Origin: Bacteroidota bacterium
GTDB lineage: Bacteria; Bacteroidota; Bacteroidia; B-17B0; Aurantibacillaceae
Assembly: GCA_016711805.1 (NCBI GenBank)
Contig: JADJSH010000003.1
Span: forward strand, 1 to 64,000
Length of the DNA stretch: 64,000 nucleotides
Direction: 5' to 3'
Shown here: positions 1 to 7,674 of the stretch, piece by piece
Layout: each line of letters starts with the position of its first letter
Position numbering within the stretch: the first letter of the stretch is position 1
The notes under the pieces: model-generated
Database searches by the model: none
Told to the model about the DNA's origin: nothing
Seen by the model: the letters and a program-made list of their open reading frames with translations, nothing else
Translations under genes and position numbers: made by a program

Positions 1-1154
1 CATAAAGCCTTTGCTGGCATCTACCATATAGATATTTTTCCGGCTTTCAGCGTCTTCTTTATCAATTACAATAATACAAGCAGGTATGCCAGTGCCATAA
101 AACAAATTGGCGGGTAAGCCTATAATACCTTTAATAAAACCTTTTTTAATAAGTGCGTTGCGTATCGTTGCTCCGCACCTCCACGAAACAAAAACACCGT
201 GTGGCAAAATAACCGCAGCTTTACCATCACTCTTTTAACGATTTTACAATATGAAGTAGAAAAGCATAATCTCCATTTTTTCAGGAGGTATGCCATAGCC
301 TTCAAAACGATGGTATTCATCTTCAAAAGGATTAAACCCAGTTGTCCAGTTAGATAATGAAAAAGGAGGATTAGCTACAATGTAATTGAAGGTTTCGAGG
401 CTGCCCGTTTTTTTATCAGTAAAACTTGGCTTAGATAAAGTGCTGTAACCGTAATTAATAATAGAATCTACCTTGTCGTGAATGATCATATTCATTTTTG
501 CCAAGGCAGCAGTAGAAGTAGAAAGTTCTTGTCCGTATATAGTTCCTTTGTTCCCCGCTTCTTCTATCGCCTTTAAAAGTAGCGATCCAGAGCCCGCTGT
601 AGGATCATAAAACGAAGTTTTATTGGTAACATTTTTTATACCAAGCACTTTTGAAAGCACTCGAGATACCTCGGCAGGTGTATAAAATTCTCCTTTAGAT
701 TTACCACTTTCCGAAGCAAAGTGTCGCATCAAAAATTCATAAGCATCTCCAAGAAGGTCATCGCCGTCAGCTCTGTTTTTACCAAAATCAAATGCGGGGT
801 TTTCGAAAATAGCAATTAGGTCACTTACTTTATCAATCAAATCTTTACCCTTACCCAACTTTTCATCATCATTAAAACTGATGACATCAATTACATTTTG
901 TAGGTCGTTAGCAGTAGCAATCTTTCCAATAATAGTATCTAGCTGCTCACCAATATCCTTTTTACCTTTTAGATTAATAATGTATTTGGAACCTCTATAA
1001 GTGCTTTGGGGTCGTTGATTGATTTATCAGAAATGTATTTAAGGAAGAGCATTACAAGAACATAATCTTTGTATTGCTGAGGATCCATTGAGCCACGCAA
1101 GGCGTCGCAGCCTGCCCAGAGAGAAGAATATAATTCGGATTTTTTGGTAGCCAT
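1..1154 (-). pseudogene. hsdM: Type I restriction-modification methylase subunit HsdM, frameshifted and running off the left edge
   Basis: The minus strand carries consecutive pieces of a type I DNA N6-adenine methylase in several frames. The N-terminal piece (1154 to about 996) has the HsdM helical start 'LWAGCDALRGSMDPQQYKDY'. The next piece (about 996 to 281) has the SAM-binding stretch 'FYDPTAGSGSLLLKA' and the catalytic 'NPPF'. Later pieces read 'DGKAAVILPHGV', 'LFRGGAEQ' and 'GLPANLFYGTGIPACIIV', all typical HsdM order. Frame changes fall near 990-1000, in the T run at 276-281, near 229-235, in the A run at 190-194 and near 166-168. The gene is therefore dead, or the sequence has base-count errors in short homopolymers. 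HsdS and HsdR, if present, lie to the left of the window. Assignment to HsdM is clear; whether the breaks are real is not. Confidence 0.9.
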
Positions 1155-1219
1155 AATTGTGCGATTTTAGAAAGTATTAAAGTAAGCGTATTTTCAGTTT
1201 AAAGCAACATTAATAATAC

Positions 1220-1249
1220 TTGACATTTTGGGTTAAATGGGTAGATTTA
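1220..1249 (+). promoter_or_regulatory. Bacteroidota-type promoter for the 1263-2070 gene pair
   Basis: TTG at 1220-1222, exactly 19 bases, then TAGATTTA at 1242-1249. This matches the Bacteroidetes primary-sigma consensus TTG-N19-TAnnTTTG except for the last base. The ATG at 1263 follows 13 bases later. It would read away from the divergent hsdM remnant. Confidence 0.5.
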
Positions 1250-1262
1250 ATAAAATTTGACG

Positions 1263-1643
1263 ATGAAAACCTATTCCAAAGAAGTACAAGAAATTCACAG
1301 AGCGTTTCATACTGCTGGCGATGAATTAATAGCAAGAGCGAAAGAAATTTTAAAAGACAAGTCCCGATCGGATGTTTTAAAAGCAAAACGATTGCAAGAG
1401 CTTGGTTTTACAAATGCCCAACAAGCAAATATAACAGAGGATTTAACGAAGTTAAGCGAAGGAGAGATTGGTATTATTGAAGCAGAGAAATTACACTACT
1501 ATCATTTAAGATACCCGAACAACAAATACATTACTTTAGAGCAGGTTAAAACTATATGCGAAAAATACAATCTTCTCTTTTCTGATATATGCAGATATAA
1601 AGGATTTGTCCCAGAAAGAAATTCGGATGAAATTGAACTTTAA
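1263..1643 (+). CDS. Hypothetical protein, first gene of an overlapping pair
   Basis: I do not recognise this family. The 126-residue product is soluble and largely helical, with a charged N-terminal half that includes 'FHTAGDELIARAKEILKD' and a hydrophilic C-terminus. No signal peptide or membrane segment is visible. The ATG at 1263 is preferred to the TTG at 1257 because it sits 13 bases after a good promoter and within an A-rich leader. The reading frame overlaps the next gene by 17 bases, so the two are probably translationally coupled. The pair lies between a broken methylase and a plasmid-like replication module, transcribed opposite to both, which suggests mobile-island cargo. No function is claimed. 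Confidence 0.65.
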   Translation: MKTYSKEVQEIHRAFHTAGDELIARAKEILKDKSRSDVLKAKRLQELGFTNAQQANITEDLTKLSEGEIGIIEAEKLHYYHLRYPNNKYITLEQVKTICEKYNLLFSDICRYKGFVPERNSDEIEL

Positions 1644-2070
1644 AGTTGATCCAGATGATATTGGAACAGAAACGGCCAGTCATTATACTCCACCGGGATA
1701 CAAAAACTTAATTATGTTGACACTTGATGGAGGAGCGCAACACCTAGATTACGTAAAAAGAAATGTGCCTGCTAAATATTATTCAACGCCAGTTAGTGTT
1801 AAGAGTGGTTTGAAAATTTGCGCACCAGAAATAGACATAGAAACCAAAGCCTTTTCAACTGAAATTAATGGCGAGTGGTATCATCTGCCAAAGCTTGAGC
1901 CAATAAAAATGTTTGATACAAAATTGATTGAAGGAGGCTCGATGCCTGACCCTAATAAAGTAATACCAGACCCTGTAGTTTTACAGCCTGTTCATTACGG
2001 ATTTCTGATTGTTACAGCCTGGGGTGATGAGGCGAGTGATGATATTGTAGTGAATCCGAAGAACAATTAA
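1627..2070 (+). CDS. Hypothetical protein, second gene of an overlapping pair
   Basis: The 147-residue product is of unknown family. It has no signal peptide or membrane helix and is rich in proline, aspartate and valine, with segments such as 'TPPGYKNLIMLTLDGGAQH' and 'VLQPVHYGFLIVTAWGDEASD' that look like beta strands. The ATG at 1627 is chosen over one at 1606 because the earlier start would overlap the upstream gene by 38 bases and adds a charged tail with no domain character. It overlaps the upstream gene and shares its promoter. A role linked to the neighbouring restriction or mobile genes is possible but is only inferred from position. Confidence 0.6.
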   Translation: MKLNFKVDPDDIGTETASHYTPPGYKNLIMLTLDGGAQHLDYVKRNVPAKYYSTPVSVKSGLKICAPEIDIETKAFSTEINGEWYHLPKLEPIKMFDTKLIEGGSMPDPNKVIPDPVVLQPVHYGFLIVTAWGDEASDDIVVNPKNN

Positions 2071-2366
2071 ATGATCTTAAACTCAAGAGTTGGATGTTTA
2101 TTTGACGGTTATACTTTGTCCCTTTTAAAAAAATTGATTTGACTCGGGAAATTTTGCTTATTCTATAAAGAAATTGGATGTAAAAAATAAAATCCAACAA
2201 ACACACATTTTTTTTGGTAAAAAAACAGCTGTAATTCTTACCTTTTATATGAAAACTCAACAATATCAAGCAATCAGAATTATTGCTTTTGATAATTTTT
2301 TTTAAAAACCAAATAAAAATAATTATTGCCTTAGAAAATAACGGATAACAATGGCAAAATTAGAGC
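2071..2366. other. AT-rich intergenic gap, nothing identifiable
   Basis: About 300 bases between a plus-strand gene end and a minus-strand gene end. The DNA is very A/T rich with A and T tracts. I see no RNA gene, convincing hairpin terminator or coding frame. The minus-strand open frame covering part of it has low-complexity composition and is not credible. Confidence 0.4.
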
Positions 2367-2597
2367 TTAGTCAGCTATAGAAATACCACCTCCAGATTCA
2401 TTTTGATCATAAAGATTAATTGGATTTTCCTTTAGCCATTTAATGATTTCCTTTCTGTCAAAAAAAAGAAATTTTCCACGATTATAATGAGGAATCATCT
2501 TCTGGGAAGTGTACTTGTAAAGAGTAGACTTTGAAATTCCAGTATAGATTGATAATTCATTAAAATTGAATACTGCTTTCCGGTTAAGATCAATCAT
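2367..2597 (-). CDS. Excisionase-like helix-turn-helix protein
   Basis: The 76-residue protein is a single winged helix-turn-helix of the MerR/excisionase type (HTH_17 family). 'FNELSIYTGISKSTLYKYTSQKMIPHY' gives the two helices and turn, and 'GKFLFFDRKEIIKWLKEN' gives the wing and last helix. In Bacteroidota such proteins usually sit next to mobilisation or RepA-like genes of integrative elements and act as excisionases or regulators. Here it follows the primase-like gene by 9 bases after that gene's frame is corrected, so it belongs to the same minus-strand unit. Its DNA target cannot be read from sequence. Confidence 0.85.
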   Translation of the reverse strand: MIDLNRKAVFNFNELSIYTGISKSTLYKYTSQKMIPHYNRGKFLFFDRKEIIKWLKENPINLYDQNESGGGISIAD

Positions 2598-2606
2598 GTT
2601 TTTAGT

Positions 2607-3463
2607 TTAGTTTGTTTCTAAAAGGTAATCTGCGATATCGTACTTTAAGCTTTTTTCGAGGTCGGAAGCGTTAACTTCGAGATAATTCGAAACCGAAATT
2701 GAAAACCATTGTTTGAAATAGTTAGCCTTCTCCAGCCAAATATCATAAGCGTCGAGATCAGGGAACAAAACAATTTTTTATTTTTTAACGGCTTTAACCT
2801 TTCATACGATAAATCTTTAACACCTCCAGTGGCCATCCAAATAAAGTCTGGCAGACAAATACTTGCTATGATCGCTGTCTTTTCGCTCTCAACTATTGCT
2901 ACAGGTTTATCCGGAAACTCATCTAGCAAATGTTCTCCGAATAAACATTTATTGATGTTTTCATTTGGAATACCCAATACGTTATGTACCCAGTTAATGT
3001 GATGAAAAGGCTTCGTAACTCGCTTACTTGTATCTTGATTAAATAACATTATTTTACCCGTAGTTATTTTTTGGTTTGTATTAATATACCAAAGCACAGA
3101 AGCACCTTTCCACAGTTTCGAATTACCTAAATGGTATTGTTTTATTGCCTTTGCAACATTGATTGGGTCAAATCTATTCAATAGAAATGTACTCAAATTA
3201 TTTTCAACTTTTTTTGTACTTTGAATTAAATAGGACTTAGGAAATGTAATAATCTTAGGCTTTGGCTGACTTTTTAAATCAGCAACAATTGAATGATCAA
3301 ATTCATTGTTAGGATAAAACGTTTTTGAACACGCATGACAGTACCCAAATTTTTCATACCCTTCGAACGGCACAAACTTTCCATCGCTATTGCTTTTTCC
3401 ACATGGGCAAGCCTTAACCTTAAACCTCGTTTTACTTTCTAGTTTGAGTTTTTTTAACGGCAT
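2607..3463 (-). pseudogene. Zinc-ribbon/Toprim-like primase-type protein with one frameshift
   Basis: The N-terminus has a zinc-ribbon pattern 'ACPCGKSNSDGKF...FGYCHACSKTF'. The middle has 'KPVAIVESEKTAIIASICLPDFIWMATGG', the conserved glutamate motif of Toprim-like folds in plasmid primases (the DUF6371-type family). After 'LKNKK' the frame breaks in an A run near 2775. Reading one base over restores 'IVLFPDLDAYDIWLEKANYF' and '...KYDIADYLLETN', the expected second Toprim motif with the aspartates and the usual tail, stopping at 2607. The ATG at 3463 is preferred because the ribbon starts soon after it; 3538 is an alternative start. A one-base loss, a sequencing error, or slippage on the A run could each explain the break. 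Confidence 0.75.
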
Positions 3464-3629
3464 ATTATCGTTTTTTGCTGATTGTAATTGTAAACCCCTA
3501 TATAAGGGTCTACAAAGGTGCAATGATTGTAAAATCACTTTAGGATTGTTGCAATCATTGTAACTATAATTACAATAAAGTTTATCAGTTCAATTAGAAT
3601 CAAAATTATTTCTTTCATAGTGTTAAATA

Positions 3630-4868
3630 TTAAATGACATCTTTAGCACCCAGTTCTTCTGCCTCTGGGATCAAAAGATATTTAAGTTCCCTAGTTGTTT
3701 TATCTTTCTCCAAATAGCAGGTCTTTCCATTTTCATCTTGTAACTTCATCTTCCCTTGATGAATTTCCTTTAAACGGTCTTCAATTGTTTTTTCTGATGC
3801 CCCTAGCTCCACAATTAATTTATCCATTAATTCACGTCTCGTCATTGTCGTTCCATCACCCAAATACATTTCCAGGTACTCGATAACTAAACCAACATCT
3901 GCCTTTTGCTTTCGAACATTCATTACAGATTGTATTTCGTCTGGATTTGCTAATACTAATCCCCTCTGTTCCTCAGAATATTTCGCGTAAAAAGGTTTAT
4001 GTCTTGCAGTACTTCGACATTTAAGATATCTTACCTTTATTAGGTCAGTATCATTGTTGTTTGAATCTTTTTCATAGCTAACTTGAATAACTGTACTTGA
4101 TTTGTTCATCAGCTCAGTACCAAAATGTCCTCGAGCCTTCTCGCTCTTTGGGTTTTCGTGAATCAAACATAAGAATACTACGTCATGTTGATTAATTGCC
4201 ACGTTCATTAAATCAATTAACTCCATACTTGCATCTATTTTGTTGAAGTCCGAAATGCAGTCCGTAGAAACATCTAGTACAATAAATAAAGGATTCTTTG
4301 TTTCTCTTTTTAGTAAATTCAGATACTCGTCTAGTACGCTAAACCTATCCTTTCTAGGAATCTCCAATAATGATATGTATTTAAAGTTATGAGGATGCTC
4401 TGATTTATGATAGCCCGCTTTTGTTTGAATTGACTGCAGTGCATAAGGAAATTGCTCAGTCAAGTTTCTTTCTGTATCAACATATACAACAGTATTACTA
4501 GCGTCAAAATTATCCCGCTTAAACCCCAATAATTCATTGCTGCAACTGTGCAGCTTTAACATCGCAGCACAATGAAACTCTGCAAGACGACTTTTATGGA
4601 CACCGGCTTGTCCTTGAATAACATTGATGGTATTGGGAAAAATAACCGCCTTACCATTTTGCAGTAACAGAGGGTTAGCGAAAACAATTTCTCTTTCCTT
4701 TAGTGATTTAATTTTTTCAGCTGTCATTATTACTTTCTTTAAGTGTTTCGATGGAGCATTTAATTCTTCAATTAGATTTTCAGTATGATTGACTAATCCC
4801 AATTGGTTAATTCCATTCTGAAGCTCTGCTCCAGTAGAAATATCTTTTTTTTCGTTATCTTTGTTCAT
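3630..4868 (-). CDS. RepA-like AAA ATPase of a mobile element
   Basis: The 412-residue protein belongs to the RecA-fold AAA_25/RepA-helicase-like group common on Bacteroidota plasmids and integrative elements. The Walker A region is at residues 86-93, 'GQAGVHKS', with histidine where glycine normally precedes the lysine. Walker B is 'PLFIVLDV' ending at D199. Downstream 'VFLCLIHENP' and 'GHFGTELMNKSSTVI' fit the sensor region of the family. The C-terminal 80 residues look like a winged-helix DNA-binding tail ('MTRRELMDKLIVELGASEKTIEDRLKEI'). It lies just upstream of the primase-like gene on the same strand, so the two probably work together in replication or mobilisation. Confidence 0.85.
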   Translation of the reverse strand: MNKDNEKKDISTGAELQNGINQLGLVNHTENLIEELNAPSKHLKKVIMTAEKIKSLKEREIVFANPLLLQNGKAVIFPNTINVIQGQAGVHKSRLAEFHCAAMLKLHSCSNELLGFKRDNFDASNTVVYVDTERNLTEQFPYALQSIQTKAGYHKSEHPHNFKYISLLEIPRKDRFSVLDEYLNLLKRETKNPLFIVLDVSTDCISDFNKIDASMELIDLMNVAINQHDVVFLCLIHENPKSEKARGHFGTELMNKSSTVIQVSYEKDSNNNDTDLIKVRYLKCRSTARHKPFYAKYSEEQRGLVLANPDEIQSVMNVRKQKADVGLVIEYLEMYLGDGTTMTRRELMDKLIVELGASEKTIEDRLKEIHQGKMKLQDENGKTCYLEKDKTTRELKYLLIPEAEELGAKDVI

Positions 4869-4985
4869 CTTATTTTTGGTTTTTTAAATCCCGGTTATTT
4901 TTCGAAGAAGACCGGGATTTTATTTGTAATTAATTTAGGTTTTCAAGTATGTCGTTATAAGACAACTCGTGAATTGATTTGGTTA

Positions 4986-5189
4986 CTATATAACCGAAGT
5001 CCTTAGCTCTCTGATTTCTATTGGGAGCATTCTCGGCAGTTGGATTGGCTTCTTAACGCAATAACTATTTATTCGAGGAGTTTTGTCTCCAGGGACTAAT
5101 AATATAATCACACGAATGTTTTGTCCTCGACTTTTTATAATAAGCCGATTTAACTCCCGAAGGATGGCATCATTAAATTCAAATAGCAT
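4986..5189 (-). CDS. Small hypothetical protein
   Basis: A 67-residue frame between two better-supported genes of the same minus-strand unit, starting 10 bases after the preceding stop. It has a helical N-terminus ('LRELNRLIIKSR'), a beta-like 'IRVIILLVPG' and a basic C-terminal half. I recognise no family. Support is only position, spacing and a sensible start, so it may not be a real gene. Confidence 0.4.
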   Translation of the reverse strand: MLFEFNDAILRELNRLIIKSRGQNIRVIILLVPGDKTPRINSYCVKKPIQLPRMLPIEIRELRTSVI

Positions 5190-5199
5190 CTGGAGATAA

Positions 5200-5448
5200 T
5201 TAATTGTTTTTCAAAAAAAGAGTAACGGCATCGACGTCAAAGAGTAGTTTTCCTCCTACCTTTTTGCTAAACATTCCGAAACTTTTCTTTAATGAGGAGT
5301 AACTTTTTACACCTGTAATTTCTCCAAGGGTTTTACAATTAACAAAACGTGATGGAGATTTTTGTTGCTGCATTGATTTGATTAAATCAATAATTTCGTT
5401 TTTTAAATTAATTAAATCGGCTAATGTTGCGATGTCTGATGGTTTCAT
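5200..5448 (-). CDS. Small putative DNA-binding protein of the mobile element
   Basis: The 82-residue protein has an N-terminal amphipathic helix ('LADLINLKNEIIDLIKSMQQQ') followed by 'CKTLGEITGVKSYSSLKKSFGMFSKKVGGKLLFDVDAVTLFL'. The latter resembles the excisionase-type helix-turn-helix followed by a wing in which a residue string names the target helix. Short helical-plus-HTH proteins of this type are common upstream of RepA-like ATPases in Bacteroidota elements. No specific function can be given. Confidence 0.6.
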   Translation of the reverse strand: MKPSDIATLADLINLKNEIIDLIKSMQQQKSPSRFVNCKTLGEITGVKSYSSLKKSFGMFSKKVGGKLLFDVDAVTLFLKNN

Positions 5449-5528
5449 TTTTAACTTTGTTTTATTGGTTTACACCGACAAAATTAAATGCTATTGAAAA
5501 CTATTAGATTCAAAAAACAGTAGGCTTT

Positions 5529-6197
5529 TTAAAATCTAATTAATGCTCGAGGATCAGTATTGTCTATTGCACTTCTGACCTTTGCTCCCAATTTTTTTGG
5601 ATCATTAAGCTTAATTTTTGGGAAATTATAAAGAAATTTCTTGATGATAAACCCAACTAAAACACAAAATTGATTAATAGTAAATGTTCTTTTACTCTTT
5701 TTTGGTGCTGTTAATAAATAGCTACCTTTAACGACCTTGAAAACTAAGTAAATAAGCTGACGTTCTTCCCGTACTTTCAATTTTGGTAGTTTATGATTAA
5801 GATTAAGAGGCAGATCATTAAAAATACAAAAAAGCATACTGTCAAAAAGTGGAATAGACTCAATTCTTCCTTCAAACTGTTCTAGTTGACCGCTCCCTTT
5901 TTTTACCTTTCCTAAAATATAGTTGGCCTTTAGCCATTTTTTTGTGATTTTTTTCATTTCTGTAAAAGTCAATACATCGCCTCCACAGTATTTAGCCCAT
6001 TCATTTGGCTTAAAATAACCCATTTTATTAATCCCGTTTAACACTACTCTTACGTTATTTGCATCAACAGTTTCTTTACCCAGAAATAATTCCAGATAGA
6101 GCAATTCACGAGCTTGCAACATATCAATACCTTCAGGTGAACTTAGTACTTTTGCACTTAAATCTTTTATAGTTAATTCCGAATTTCCTTTTGCCAT
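5529..6197 (-). CDS. Hypothetical protein, first gene of the mobile module
   Basis: The 222-residue protein is basic, with no signal peptide. It starts with ATG at 6197 after an A-rich leader. A central stretch, 'FKPNEWAKYCGGDVLTFTEMKKITKKWLKANYILGKVKKGSG', looks like a winged-helix DNA-binding domain, and the C-terminus contains further hydrophobic helices. I cannot assign a family. As the first minus-strand gene at the right end of the module it may be a regulator or an initiator of the element. Its right flank is where the ordinary chromosomal gene content begins. Confidence 0.65.
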   Translation of the reverse strand: MAKGNSELTIKDLSAKVLSSPEGIDMLQARELLYLELFLGKETVDANNVRVVLNGINKMGYFKPNEWAKYCGGDVLTFTEMKKITKKWLKANYILGKVKKGSGQLEQFEGRIESIPLFDSMLFCIFNDLPLNLNHKLPKLKVREERQLIYLVFKVVKGSYLLTAPKKSKRTFTINQFCVLVGFIIKKFLYNFPKIKLNDPKKLGAKVRSAIDNTDPRALIRF

Positions 6198-6513
6198 GTT
6201 GTTATAATTGAGTACAATAAAGTTAAATGAAAAAGAAGAAGTTTAAAATGATAACAACAATTTATTCCTGTTAAATTTTCATTCAACTTAGTGCATTATC
6301 CATTAACTTTCATTAATTTTGAGTTAATCTGTTATAATAGTCACGAGTTAATAACCTAAATCGGTGACCCATAAATACAGAAATCAACGAAAGTCTTGAT
6401 ATGAAAGCAATAAACAATATAGGTTCAGAAACCTTCATTTACCCCACTAAAAGGCTGTCTGAAAAGACGGCCTTTTTTGTTAATTTTATATACCTTTAGT
6501 ATATATTTTTCGA
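6198..6513. other. Boundary region between the mobile island and the chromosome, possible small RNA
   Basis: 316 bases with no credible gene. The right part holds a strong rho-independent terminator (6451-6478) pointing rightward, yet no plus-strand gene precedes it. The sequence between about 6340 and 6450 contains small inverted repeats (GTCAC at 6341 pairing with GTGAC at 6364; AGGTT with AACCT at 6421-6434). This is compatible with a small RNA, or with the leftover end of a gene cut away by the island. No tRNA fits. Confidence 0.3.
6451..6478 (+). terminator. Rho-independent terminator without an obvious gene
   Basis: A ten-base stem, AAGGCTGTCT pairing with AGACGGCCTT (one G-U pair), closes a GAAA loop and runs straight into a T tract. 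Reading is left to right. The nearest gene to its left is on the other strand, so it ends an unknown transcript. Confidence 0.75.
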
Positions 6514-7659
6514 ATGAAAAAAGTTTCTGTTTTTTTTATATTGATGATCCTTTTGAAAATGAATGGTTACTGTCAAACGTATCCAATTTTTGGCAATGAT
6601 ATTCCAGTAACAATTAACGGACTAACATTTGATGCTATGGAACCAGCATTGTCAACGGATGGTAATGCCTTGTTTTTTAATAGTTTAAATGATGGTATAA
6701 CAACTAGCATTTACTATGCGGCAAAAGTAAATGATTCTGTTTTTAATTTTATTGGGCTTGTTCCTATTATTAACCAAACTGTTACTCCTCACTTAGATGG
6801 GGTAGCTTCATTAGACTCATCAAATAATCTATACTGGGTATCCACTCGAAATTATCCCGCTTCCTATAATAATTTGCAACGCATTAAATTTACAGGAACT
6901 GGTTACACAAATTTTGGTTCAGTTTATGGAGATTTTTACATCAACTCTCCTGGCCATCTTATTATGGATGCCACAACAAACTACAGCGGTGAACAACTTA
7001 TATACTGTAATGCCTTTTTTAATAATTGTTTGGGAGGAGCTCCTTGTAAATCATCAATGGGAATGGCGCAAAAATTAAATGATTCTACTTTTAATAAACT
7101 AATAAATACATCTGCATTATTTACAAACATAAACGATACGACTAATTATATTGTTTACGCGCCAAGTATTTCAAAAGATGGCTTAGAGCTTTATTATACT
7201 AGGTTATTACATAATGGTAGGCAAACAGAAATTATGGTATCCGTAAGAACTAATACCAATCAGGCATTTAGCTTACCAATGTTATTAATAGGATCTCCCA
7301 ATTTATTGCCAGAAGCAGCTACCATTAGCTCCGACAATTCTAAAATATATTATCATAAAAAAGTTGGAGGTATCTTCAAAATATTTTTACGAGAAAAAGT
7401 AATTCCAACTCATATTGATAATAATAAGAAACATACTGAAATCGTTATATTCCCAAATCCAGCATCTAATGCAATTTTCATAAAAGCTAATAATTACTCT
7501 GGTGACTACGAGGTAGAAATATATAACGTGCTTGGGATCTGTGTTTTAAAATCAGTAATCCAAGAAAGCATTGATGTGAGTAGACTTGCAAAAGGCATAT
7601 ACTATATAAAAGTAATGCAAAAAGACCGAACAATAGTTAAGCAAATTATTAAGCAATAA
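6514..7659 (+). CDS. Secreted beta-propeller-like protein with T9SS type A sorting domain
   Basis: The 381-residue protein opens with a signal peptide ending near 'MNGYCQ'. The body has repeated 'ALSTDGNALFFNS', 'SISKDGLELYYTR' and 'TISSDNSKIYYHK' strings, which are blades of the PD40/WD40-like propeller family. Residues from about 309 form a T9SS type A sorting tail: 'IVIFPNPASNAIFIKA', 'YEVEIYNVLG', 'LAKGIYYIKVMQ'. It should be exported to the periplasm and then across the outer membrane to the surface or medium, with the tail removed. The propeller is probably a binding rather than catalytic domain. It is the first chromosomal-type gene after the mobile island. Confidence 0.85.
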   Translation: MKKVSVFFILMILLKMNGYCQTYPIFGNDIPVTINGLTFDAMEPALSTDGNALFFNSLNDGITTSIYYAAKVNDSVFNFIGLVPIINQTVTPHLDGVASLDSSNNLYWVSTRNYPASYNNLQRIKFTGTGYTNFGSVYGDFYINSPGHLIMDATTNYSGEQLIYCNAFFNNCLGGAPCKSSMGMAQKLNDSTFNKLINTSALFTNINDTTNYIVYAPSISKDGLELYYTRLLHNGRQTEIMVSVRTNTNQAFSLPMLLIGSPNLLPEAATISSDNSKIYYHKKVGGIFKIFLREKVIPTHIDNNKKHTEIVIFPNPASNAIFIKANNYSGDYEVEIYNVLGICVLKSVIQESIDVSRLAKGIYYIKVMQKDRTIVKQIIKQ

Positions 7660-7674
7660 TTAACCTCCATCAAT

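Noticed and set aside
2012..2269. Minus-strand frame of 85 codons.
   Set aside because: Low-complexity composition, overlaps the end of a better gene, no start context.
6415..6440. GGTTCAGAAACC looks like a tRNA T-arm at an island border.
   Set aside because: The loop lacks the conserved A58 and the closing G-C pair, and no acceptor or anticodon stem fits.
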